DNA from: Sphagnum compactum | Lineage: Eukaryota; Bryophyta; Sphagnopsida; Sphagnales | Length of the DNA stretch: 64,000 nucleotides | NCBI GenBank assembly: GCA_965153455.1 | Contig: OZ234498.1 | Coordinates: 16,182,001-16,246,000 of the forward strand | Reading direction: 5' to 3' | The notes under the pieces: model-generated | Seen by the model: the letters and a program-made list of their open reading frames with translations, nothing else | Database searches by the model: none | What the model was told of the DNA's origin: nothing | Shown: positions 46,726 through 58,440 of the stretch, piece after piece | Layout of the letters: every line of letters starts with the position of its first letter | How positions within the stretch are numbered: the first letter of the stretch is position 1 | Program-made: the position numbers and the translations under genes

Positions 46726-48461
46726 ATATCAATTGAAATCAATTCCTTACATGCCATAATTTCTTATGTCTATTTACTAATATGAAATGATTAATAGTCA
46801 CTTTTGAATCATTGTAAAGTAATTTTATGACCATGTTTTAATGTAATGACACATCATTTTATTCATATCCTTTGCGTAATCACTCTTTAGTTATATTTGA
46901 AATGACTTTATCCTAGTCACATTTTCAAATGATATTTTGGACATCCACATCATTTTTTCATTAATCATGAATGCCATATGGACGAAAAATTGTAATGAAA
47001 AAAATCATCATTTACTAGTCAAATGCAGCATTAATATATGACTATAACTTTTTACACATAGGATTTGAAGTAATATTTTATGACTATAGTCAATGATATA
47101 GTCATTTAGAATATTTAGTCATTGATTTTTTGGTTGCAAAAAACAAGATTTCTTTTAGTGAAAATAATCAATGACATGTTATACAATTTCATTGAATTTG
47201 AGATAAGCATAAAAATTATCATGATGTGTTGATGTTGCCTTAAAGTCCACACAAAATGATAAGAAAATTGGCAACACATGAATCACTATTTGTAATGCAA
47301 AATTACAAGATCCTAATTAAACTTCCCATAAACTAAAAGAAGGTCTATAATTGCATATAATCATATTCATTTGGCAAAGGGAAAATAATAAATAATGTAT
47401 CACCCCCTTGTTTGGTTGAAAGCACACTAAAGCTCAAAGTTTGTTAACTATTTTGGCAATGGCCTATGTAAGACTATTTGGCACTTGAACATGTAAATGC
47501 AATGATTTGCAACTTTGTTAGGGTGGTGATGGTTTGAAAATATTTCAAAATTTCTGAAAATGATGCCATTTATGTCTTTAACTTCCTTATATTCAACCAA
47601 CTTCAATGCACAACCCCCTATTTTTGCCTATTCTTGTTGTTTTTTTTGGTCCAAATAAGTGTAATCTTTAAAACATTTTGTCCTTTTAAATAATCATATT
47701 TTGTGCCAAAACATACCTTGGCATCATCTATTATGTATTAACACATCTTGGACATGGCAAAACATGAATTAAAATAATGTTGCGTGATTTATAGTGGTTC
47801 GCATGAGACCACATTAAACAAGGCAATTCAACAAGGATGTTCAAATTTGAGCTTTCATATTTGGTCCAAATGTAATAACTACATTTGATTATTGAAATTT
47901 GGAAAGTAATGACTTCATTTTAGTGGAGCAACTCCGACAATGTTTGGATCTTCAAAATGATCAAAAGTTCCATGACAAGGCACCCTTGGACATAATTGAT
48001 AAATATGGTCCTACCAAATCTAGTTCTTGACATTTACAAATGGAATGTTGTACTAGATGTTGCAAATTGAATAAGTGTGAACATATCATTTCATAGTATT
48101 TTATTACCTTGCAAGGAGCTATTTTCTTACAAGTTTTTTCCAAAATGGGAAACAAACATTACTATATTCATGCATAACTAGCCTCCACATTCATTAGATC
48201 TTCACTATAATAAATTTTCATATCTTTTCATTACAAATAACACTAGATTTAAAAAAAATTGTCTAAAAAGTTAGTGTTTTTTTTGTCATGAATTTTTGCA
48301 TTGTGGTGACAAATAGAAATCCAATGTGAATTGAACAAAGGGTTTTTTTGGAAAAAAAATACACAAAAGTTGCCATGTTTTGAGGCTAAATAGTTAAAAA
48401 GTTGACATTTTTAGACAATGAATTCTTGTAGGTTGTCAAAGCTAGGTAGGATTCTAAAAAA
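46726..48461. other. AT-rich intergenic DNA, no gene seen
   Basis: No conserved coding region, RNA gene or terminal repeat recognised. Confidence 0.55.
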
Positions 48462-48570
48462 AATTGATTATCATGTTTGATCTTTAGGCAAATTTGGTTC
48501 ATTCCTCTTTGGGATGATCACCAATCCACCTACTTGACAAAGTTGAAAATAAAAATCTCAGTACGAGGTT
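48462..48570 (+). repeat. Dispersed repeat, inverted copy of 26365-26430
   Basis: The reverse complement reads TTTTCAACTTTGTCAAGTAGG-TGG...GGTGATCATCC...AACCAAATTTGCCTA, parallel to TTTTCAATTTTGTGAGGGAAG-TGG...GCGATCATCC...AGCCAAATTTGGCTA at 26365-26430. The plus strand encodes RQIWFIPLWDDHQSTYLTKLK here, matching the peptide on the minus strand of the other copy. Confidence 0.5.
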
Positions 48571-49732
48571 TGATAAGACTTCCACTTCCAAAAAATGTAT
48601 ATAGTCTTTTATTGAGGCACACTTTTCCTCTTACTAGTCTTCCATTGACTTTTACTAGATTCCTCTTTTGCTTTTTAGTGTGCATTGTATTTGGTCAAGT
48701 TTAATCCATGTTCATTTGCCACATGTTCTTTCATGGATGTGCATATTCCATGTTGAGAAATGCAACAAACAAGGCATTTTCAAAATTTAATATGACTATG
48801 TGAACTTTTTGATTGGTTAATCAAAATTTGGCATATGATGCACCTCATCAATGATTGTCAAAATGTTATTTTGTTATGTTCAAAAGAAAGAATGCCCAAC
48901 AAGAAACTATAGAGTGATAAGAGCAACAATAAGTTGCATTGGTGAATAGCTACATAAGGTAGACTTTCCATTCTTATTGTCATGGATTTTGTGATTGTTG
49001 ATGAATCTTATGGTATTTCTTCCATACCCCTCCATCAACAATAGGTCATTCAAAATCACATAGAGACATGACATCAATTTCCTCCATACAACATGGTAGC
49101 AAAACCTCCTTGTAAGATGTCTAATTCATTGTGAACAAGTCATGAAATCACAAGCACAACTTGCTTTACAAGAAACCATGTTCATCAAATTTGAATAATG
49201 TATATTAAGTTCCATGAATCAATAACTTTTGGGTTCATTAACAAATTTTGGCTTCAACTTCATTCAATAAGTTGTCAAATGTGTGCAAGTGGATGCATAA
49301 TGAAACCCCACAAGCTTCAAAAAAGGATGAAAATTATTATACAAGATCATGTAACAATTAAAAACACATGCAACCCTACAAAAGATTTGTGAAAACAAGG
49401 TTTAGGTTTCACCAAATAATAGTTTATTGTTGTTTCAAGCTTTGCATCAATCTTTTCAACAACATTGAAAATGGATAGCAATGGCGACAAAGAATTACTT
49501 CATGTTCTACACACACACACCTCCCAAGCTTTGTTAATTTGTTGCTATTGCCTCCACCTTATGAAAAGTGTAAAATGCAAACTATAAACCCTCAATTTCA
49601 TACTCAATGAAAGAAAAAGCTAAACAAACGAAGCAACACTAGTATTGCCATGTAAAAACCTACAAGGAATTTTTAATTGTAGTTGGAAGTATGTTTACAA
49701 TGTGTAAGATCCCACAAGGCAATTCATTTTTC
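48571..49732. other. AT-rich intergenic DNA, no gene seen
   Basis: No conserved coding region or structured repeat recognised. Confidence 0.5.
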
Positions 49733-49845
49733 AAAATGCCTCATGAATTTTTTCTCATGATACCCACGGGTACCTACTAGGTATTATGAAAATAATTTTT
49801 AAAAAAGAACATCATTTTTATGTCATGTAACACCCTCAACTATGA
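49733..49845 (+). repeat. Dispersed repeat, copy 2
   Basis: CAAAATGCCTCATG, then TGATACCCACGGGTACCTACTAGGTATTA, then GTAACACCCTCAACTATG (in broken form). Same order as 42960-43085. The central part is itself an imperfect palindrome. Confidence 0.55.
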
Positions 49846-50849
49846 TGCATTATTAGAATCAAGCTTGCTTCAACTCCACCTCGTGTGGGCCCTTATTTTG
49901 GTAATGCCTGCAACCTTAGGCATTATCCAACACAAAATGCTTGAGTGCATACTTGTTTGGTAGGGTTTGCGTGAGTAGTGTTTTGAATGCATATTAAAGG
50001 CAAGACTAATACAAGGTTGGTATTTGCTTGGGTCAAACATGTTCTTTCACATGAGTGCTCATATTTTCTTGTGAGGTCTTACATATATTAGACCAACATT
50101 GGTTTAAACAAAATTATAAATTGATAATTGGATGGTGTAACTATACATGGTTCGGTAATTTGAATGCAAAGTGAATTTGATAAAAACAAGTAGGCTTATA
50201 AATATAGACTTGGAGAGGCCATTCCTTGTATATTTTTTAAAAAACCTAAATAAGAGGATGTATTTTAATATGCTATGCAATAATGAAATATTTTAATTAT
50301 ATCTTCATAATGAATTATAGGCACTTTATTTACATATAAATGAATTATGAATTATATATTTTTTGAATTAATCACATCCTATATTTTTTTGCACCCAATT
50401 TGGAATAAAATGGAAGTGACCTTCCTCTAAATAAAGGGAGGTCTCCAATTGTTGCCCACACATTGGTTCCAAGTTCTAGCCAAAATTGTATCCCAACATC
50501 CTCTAGATATGCAAAGTCTCTTTCCTTTTACTAGAACTAACAAACCTGTAACAATTTGCAAATGAAATAGTGAAGGTTTGTGCAATTGGATTTTTTGATT
50601 GTCAAGGAAAATAGAGAGGTATCTAGCCATGTGATCAATTGTAAGCCTCCCAAAAAAAGAAAAAATCTAAAGGGTAGGCCCCTTACATGCCAGAATTGTC
50701 CTTAGGTAGGGTCAGATATTGTGCTCCTCCAAAGGAATTACATTTTCATATTGGCCTCTATATGGGCATAAAATCTTGTCATACATACTCATGGAATCCT
50801 GACCATTCATTATGCCAATCTTGATGGTTGAGCTTTATGTATAGTATTG
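49846..50849. other. Intergenic DNA, no gene seen
   Basis: No conserved coding region. The part from about 50640 on is less AT-rich and may be the 3' remainder of the LINE relic at 50850-50935. Confidence 0.4.
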
Positions 50850-50935
50850 CCCTTAGAAGGGGACATTCCCAAAATGCAGGTCCACCCTCTGTTGTCACCT
50901 CAGTAGTTTGCCCACATCTTGTGCAAGGCCCCAAC
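50850..50935 (-). pseudogene. Possible LINE zinc-binding (zf-RVT-like) fragment
   Basis: The minus strand encodes CTRCGQTTEVTTEGGPAFWECPLLRAI. Plant LINE polyproteins end their reverse transcriptase region with a zinc-binding block of the form C-x2-CG...E...H-xFx-CP-A. The spacing CxxCG...FWECP fits, though the His is replaced by Pro. Frames on either side (to about 51130) are interrupted. It is unlike the LINE at 26.6 kb, which is GC-rich and of a different clade. Confidence 0.35.
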
Positions 50936-53900
50936 CTTGCGCCTTAGGTACCACTAATGACATATTGAAGGGAAAGAAGTATGAGAATGAACATGTGCAA
51001 ATGACCGTTTGATTGTTGGTTTCGGATGCCATGATTGTAGTGCCACACGATGCCCATTTGCTAATTGGATCCATCTATGTACCATCAATCTTCCATCCTT
51101 AAGTGAATCCAGCTCTTCAGGTTCAATATTTCACCCTAAATAGTGTTGCCTGTGTCACTTGTCCAAGTGTGAACATGACCTTGAAAATATAGCTCAATTG
51201 TGTTTTTTAAAAAGAAAGATTTCCAATGACAAAAATAATTGAATATCTCCCCAACCTTAGGTGTAAAAATTATGCAATCAGTTCAAGGAATCTCACTTAT
51301 CAAGGGATTTTCAATAGTATCAAGAGCTTGCCCCAATTTCCCTAAAATTTTTAGTTTTTATTTTGTTGAATTTTCTTTGACAAAATTGTTCAATATTCAA
51401 TAACTCTTGTACCATAGGCTTAAACATTGCCGAACCATCTTGATGCACCCATACTCATCAAGGGCTTTCCAATGGTACTAAGAGCACGTCAGGGGCACTG
51501 TGGTTTGGGAAATCTCAATGTGACAAACAACACATAAAAGATAAACAAACTACCTTCCTTAATAGATAGATTTAGGCTGAAATATGATATCATCTGTGTG
51601 CAATTTAGTGATCTCTTTGGTGGTGAATTTTGGTTATTTTGCGATATTTAAGAAAAAACTTGGAAAACCCTGCATTTTCAGTGTAAAATGTGTTTTGAAA
51701 ACCAAAATTCACCACTTCTGTGAAATTTTAAAAAAATTGAAATTCTTTTTTTTTGGGAGGTTTTTTAAATTATCAATCACAAAGAGTTTGAAAATGCACG
51801 GGGTGAATCATGTGGACAGCTTTGAGCAAATACATGTTAATTATTGCAAGTATTGAGCAATGTTTGTCAACTTGGCTTGTGCTTATTCTTAGTTCTTACT
51901 TTGCTCAGCTTTTACATTGAAAGGAGGGTATTTCTGCCATCATGGGTGCACAATGAAATTGTTGTTACAAGTATGCTAATTTCTTTGGATGGTGGTCTGG
52001 GGAATGAAGGACTGAGATTTTACAAATCAGTACCTGCTGCCCTCCCACCAACTTCCTACTCTGAAAACTTCCTCTACATGATGGATTCTCTGTAGGTCCT
52101 TCCAAGATTGCAGTTGTATTGGTCTGATCTGAAGTCAGGCCAGTAGAATTTTTGTTCAATTGGCTGCAATGGCATCAAATTTTTTGAGGGTTTCATTCTT
52201 ACCTTAGGTTTTTCTTATAGCACATTTCATGCAATACTTGTTGAATTATGTCCTGTCAAGGTTGTGATGGTAGATGTACTGCCTACAAGTTTCCCTTCCT
52301 TAAACTTGCTAGAATTTCTTTTGTGGTGTATTTTTGGAAGGGATGGTTGTAATTTTCTCAAGAAACATCAAACGTGGGATGTTGTGCTGGAATTATGGAC
52401 ATTGGTACCAGAAGGATTGTGAAAGCATTTTTTAGAGTAGTACCTTACTTTTCTACAAATGTTGCACTGGGGTCTGCAGGTGCCACAGGAGCTCTTTATG
52501 GACCCTTTCATGAAGGTGTCAAGGAGGTGGTCCTAGATCTTTTCACACAAATATTCAGAATGAAAATCATCAATAGCCATTTCTTAAGGACGAGGAGTTG
52601 AGGATGAACAAAATTTCACCATGGATTGGTATTGGTTTATGTGGGGTCATCCTTGTGGTGATGATGCTGAAAACTATTTAGTTCCGTAACAATAATGGAA
52701 ACGTTGGCTGGAAATAGGCAGCAGAGTTTTAAAAATCCCTTATTATTCTATGGAAGGCATGAGAAACAGGTCTGTAAAACCATGGATCTCGACTCACTGT
52801 ATATCTCTACTCTTCATGTGTTTTTTTCATGGATGGACAATTAGACTGGCGCAAAGTAGTGAAGGGTATTTCTTTAGGTTTTGCTCATCACATTTTCAAA
52901 AAAATATGACCCTCATGTTAATGTAAGCAGATGGAGATTCATTGATGCATTCTTTGTCACCCTCAGACATGTATTGTCAACAAAATGAGTATTTAAGATA
53001 ACATGTACCCCTACATCTAAGCAGTGTGACTTAAAGAAATTAGACATGGTGTAAGTGTTTCATCTGTGGCTTGAAATTGTTAGCCAACATACATACAGAC
53101 AAACATGCATGATAATACAGTCAAAATCTTAAGTATATGAGGAATATGGCTCCAATGTTGATGGATTGTGCCATTGCAAGTCATAAGATCACTTGTGAAT
53201 GAGATGTTTTTGATCTAAGTTCTCACTGATGAGTATGCCTGCCCCTTTCTACCTCCAGAGAGGCACTCTGTTCGCTTCACAGTAGCACATATATTATTTG
53301 TGCACAGTACCATCCCTAGAAAAAGATATCCAGTAGTATAAGCCATTGTAGGTTTGGACTACATGGTATTTTCAAGTGCACTTCATCCCAGATGGAAACA
53401 AAAGTGGTACTTCGCTACAAAATATAGCTTGACACTTCTGGTTCCAACTTCCTGCATTACCTGGGTGGGGATAGAAGACACAAGTGAAGACACAATTGTG
53501 TCATATAAGCAAGACTACATATGGACCAGATTGTATAAAGCTGTTACTCATATTATATCTTAGGAAGATCTCTCCTGTTGAAAGTATGGCATAATTCTCT
53601 AGAAACATGTTCTTTTGTTATTGACTGTTACTCAGGTTTCATTTACAGCTGCACTTGGGAAGTGATCAAGCTTGGAGCTCTATTGAAGCCTGAACCTTGT
53701 CAAAGAACTTAGACCAATTTTTGGTTATACATAAATTGTGAATTTTGATTGAATCAGAAAGTCATTTATGGAGGATTTTCCTGCCCATTGTTGTACGGCA
53801 ATTGATTTTCCAACTGAAAATCTCCCAATTTTGTTGGGAGTCCCTTGCATGGTTGCATATCTTGCTCACTAGAAGAAATCAATTCAAGATCAAGACACCA

Positions 53901-56900
53901 ATCTTATGTAGCTTCAAGGGTCATGATTTTCCAAGCCTAGGTTTTCTGTGGCAGTTTGGTTGTGGTGGATGCAGCTATCAAATTTGCAGACTCCATTGTG
54001 ATTTATGTCACTCGTGTCATAAACCTTGAAGTTCTAAAGTCTTTCAACATGTCACTGACCAGTCTTTTCCATCCTACTATTAAGGAAGGTCCTTTGTTGT
54101 TTTGTCATGTTGAGATCTCCCAAACCACATCACTCCCTACCTTGCTCTTACTACCATTAGAAAGCCCTCAATGAGTAAGGGATACACTGAAATGGTTTTG
54201 TAATGTTTAGACCTATGGCTTACAAATTATTGAATCTTGAACAATTTTCTGCCACTACATTGTGTCTCCCTGCACATTTGAGACCCTCTATGCAACTTGA
54301 AGGAGAATCTAATTGTGCATCTGCCTATAATGTACTGTGGAATGGTCAAGCCCCTGCCTGTTATGGTGGGCAAAGGCAGGTCCATTCCATGACATTAAGG
54401 TCTGGGATGGCAGATTCAACAATTTTCACAAAAATCATGTTCAACTGGGATTTTGGTCACTATTTCCAGTGTATTATCATCACTGGAATATCATGTCATA
54501 TAATGTGGTCAAGAAAATGACACAATCTGCCACTCGTTAATGGTCTAATCTGCAACCTGACTAAGGTCAACACAGCTTCCAAAGTTGGAAGTCGTAGTTA
54601 CATTTATTTCTTTGCTTGAGATTTTTAGTAGATCACTTGTTTGTGGGTCAATCGTAAAGTAATCAGTTGTTGTAATTGGCGCTAGTTGTGCAGTTATACC
54701 TCTTCAAATATGAGTTCAATTGATTAATTAAGCTCAGTTATTACTTTTTTTTAAAGAACCTGACTTTGTTAAGGTGTGTAGATAGTTTACTAGTTCTTCT
54801 TATTTTCAATTTCTTCAAATTTATGTATGTAGGCAAACTCTATTGGTTGCAAGATTTATCCCAAATCATCATATGAGATCAACTCCATTTCTTTGCTTGC
54901 AACTTCTTCGATTTGGATTCAATCCAAAACTCAAAAGGTTTAACATAAGTTTTTTTACAAGAGTGCTCAACAAAGATGTAGATATCCAGATGATTCATAT
55001 GGCTTGTGTAGGATCTAATGTTTGAAAAACTAACAAATTTGGAGGTCTGAACCAGTAGTTTCATAGGTCTTTCAAAGGTTTGTTGTTCCAAAGAGTTCTT
55101 TCCAGCTCAAATGGTGAGTCTAACCATTGTTTTGAAGAAAGGTTACTCTTTGACTCTTTTATTTAAATTATAGAAATGTTTACATTCAATTTTTAAACAA
55201 CTCTCTTTTAGTCTTCTCCTAAGACCTTTCAAAGGCTCTTTGATCGTGAGTAGGATATATTCTAAAGACCACTTTGTCCTTTAATGTTGCAACCTTGCAA
55301 ATTTTAGCATGGTCTTTCTCTCATTTTCCCTTTTTTTTGGTTGTCATTGTGGTCTCCTTTAATTTTTTAATTAACCAACTATATGTTTGTGTTCCTTGTT
55401 ACCTCTAGACTTGTAGCATGAATAAAATATGTTGGTTCTTGTAAGACCATGTTAAGCTATGACCACCATGGGACATATGAATAGTCATTACAATAGAGTC
55501 ATGCATATCTCTATTGGTTAATCAAGCAACAAGACATTGTTGTTATGGTTCATACCGCTACTTTGATGTTTTGTATTCTCATACAAGTACATTTTCTTTT
55601 ATGAATTGTTGTTTTTTTACACTTCCTATAGTTTGTTGTAACTATTGCTCAATAATTGATTAGAAGATGCATTGACTTTTTTATTAGGTCATCTATCAAT
55701 GTATATCTAGGTAAAACCAATAAGTATTGATAGTAATCAATTTTGATGAAAATATGCTTTTGAGTCTAAGAACAAAGGTTATGTGATAATAACCACAGTT
55801 GAGCACTTTGTGAAGGGATGACAAGAAGAGTTTAGTAATGATGGTGCATTTTTGTTATTTCATCAATGTGGAAAAAACATACATTATTAAGATGGATAAG
55901 GCAACCTTGAATCTTAAACATCAAGTTGCCAATTCAACAAAATTTTAGAATATGTAGCTCAAAAAGAAAAAAGGGAAAAGAAACCAAAGTTTGGTTATAA
56001 GGAAATGCTCCATGTCATGGAAAGAAGGGGATATAGACAAGTCCTATGGAGATTTTCACTTATACTTTGTGAGCACATGGTGTTGCATAGGGGTTCAATA
56101 TAGCTTGAGAAATGCCTAATCATGCATGAACTATATCCATAAAGCAAGATAATATTAACATGAGTTAAAGGCTTTGATGTTGAAGTTTGAAGATTGGTTG
56201 GAAAGTGTGGAGCATGGACATCTAATTCTCAGTATCTATGTATACTTAGAAAATAATAGCAAAAATAGGGCTTGGGTCTCAAATTTGGGACAATAAGAAT
56301 TGTAGAAGAAAGTATGTGTTTTATTAATGGTCATTGCGACCACAAGAATTGGAGAAGACAGTGGGTGTTTTTTAATGGTCATTTACAAACAAGATTAGAT
56401 TGAAGAAAACTTAAGAAATTGTTTTATGTAGGGGTGAGTGCAAGGTTGAATTGTGTGGAGTAGAAAACAATGGATGAAAAAGTCCCCAACAAGTTCATTT
56501 GGGTAGCATTTTCTCAGTATTTTTTTTGACACTAAGAGATTTAGGTAATTAGGGCAACAACAATTCCTTGAAAAGAGAATATAATTGTATGAAAATATGT
56601 AATCCAGTATTACATATAGTAACATTCTACTTTGTGAAAATCATTATTTCAATGACAAAAAATGTTCACAAAAAATAGCATACAATTTGCATGATGTGTA
56701 ATCCTTGAAACTTTCTGGATACATTATTTAATTTAGTTTGAGGTCCCTACCAACCATAATCCAATGATTGGACCACTTTGAAGTCCATTTTTTGGGTCAC
56801 TTGCATAATTCCTAGTGTTCATTTGAAATGACCCTAGCTTTTTTAAATACATGTATTATGCATTAAAAAAAAACCTAGATCATACAAATACTCAAGTTAA

Positions 56901-58189
56901 TAATTTCAATTAGTTTCTTAAATTGATAATTTCAATTTTTAGAGTACATTTTCCCCATTTGAATCACATTCACATTACAAAATATGTGATCATTACATCC
57001 ATTTTGGTCCATTCAACCTTTAGATTGGCTTATAGACATTGTAATATGATTCCAATCTTCAAATCTACAACTAAGGTTTGGTCCTCATATTGTTTTGTTT
57101 CAAATACATATTGTGCTAATGACAATGCTTGTTAATTTGTGTTAGATGTATGCCTAGTTAGCACCATTCTTATTGAGGCAATTTAAAATCATGTTATGGT
57201 AAAGATGGAAAACATAAGATGAGTTCTTTCACATGATAACTAATAAAGTTAGCTAATTGTGCTAAACACAAGAAGAAATCTTGAATTTTTTTATGTTGAT
57301 CATGAATTACAGTCCTTCCCCCTTTCTTAGTTTATTTTACAAACAAATAAAAAATATTAAAATAAAAATTTATTCATCAAATGGATGATAACCACATTAT
57401 GTAATATGTTTCCATCAAAATTTGAGAGAAATTATTTGATAAATGAAAATCACATGAATTATGTTTTGTAAAAAAATTATAACCTTGGTCTAGTTGGTTC
57501 CTTTTATTACTTTTTCACCTTGGGATTCACTTTCTCGCATTTGTGCAAAAGTGTTTGAGTCATAGGACACTCTTTTAGCCTATTCCTTCTTTCATGCCTT
57601 GGCCTTGGTTCCAAGCCCAAAAGTCATATATCCCATTTTTTTGGCATAGTGCAACATGTCAAACACCTAAACATGTTAATGTTATAATTTACAATAATTA
57701 GTTGTTATGAAATTTATAAAATAGCATACTAGTCATTTTAGACATGACAAAATGATAAATTGTGTCCATTGAATCATGTACATTTTGATTGCAAACTAGC
57801 ATAAAATTACTTGATGTATTGGCTTGTTTGTTCAAATTTAAAAATAACATAGTTATTAATTGATGTTTATTATAAGGTAACATAAATTGTGATCGCAATT
57901 TTAAAATTACAACTAGTCAATGAGGTTGCCCGAGGTTGCAAAATGGAAGCCTAACATTTAATTGTGTTGATCTCCTATGCATGTAAACCCCCTAAGCATT
58001 ACATAGTTGTGTGTAGGCCTTTTATGCATGTAGGCATGTTGGCCACTTAGTCATGGAGGTCCTGTGTAGGCATGAAATCATGAACAAGGTATCACAACAG
58101 AAAAGTAAACCTCTTACCTACATGGCCACAAGTCTTTGCCCAACCTATTATACCTTCAAATTGTAATATATTATGTCAATGTGCATACA
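50936..58189. other. Large intergenic region, no gene supported
   Basis: From about 51.8 to 54.6 kb the sequence is less AT-rich and has frames of 70-105 codons (for example 51844-52095, 52374-52601, 54203-54520) without recognisable domains. These could be exons or introns of an unrecognised gene or decayed transposon DNA. From 54.6 kb on it is AT-rich and featureless to my reading. Confidence 0.4.
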
Positions 58190-58440
58190 TATAAACATGA
58201 GTCCATTTCAAATCTTCTTGTGTATGTCCTACGCACCTACATGCCTATCGAAGGCTTATACACTTACATGCTTCAAGGGCCTACACATTAACATGTTTAG
58301 AAGGGCCTATTACACATCAACATCTTTAGGAGGCTTACATGCCTACATGGGTTAGGGAGGCCTAAAGACCTAGCTAGGGGGCTTACACACTACATATATT
58401 GGAGGGGGATAGGGGGGTCTACACACTTACATGAACTTAG
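58190..58440. repeat. Degenerate tandem array, period about 27 bp
   Basis: About eight diverged units of the form GG(C/T)(C/T)TACACACTTACATG followed by a G/A-rich spacer. Starts at about 58227, 58253, 58279, 58305, 58331, 58357, 58379 and 58408. Related fragments (TGTGTAGGCC, ATGTAGGCATG) occur in the opposite orientation at 58010-58075. Confidence 0.6.

Noticed and set aside
51844-54540. Several 70-105 codon plus-strand frames as exons of one gene
   Set aside because: No conserved domain, no consistent phase or splice sites could be assembled, and several are interrupted at once in adjacent frames.
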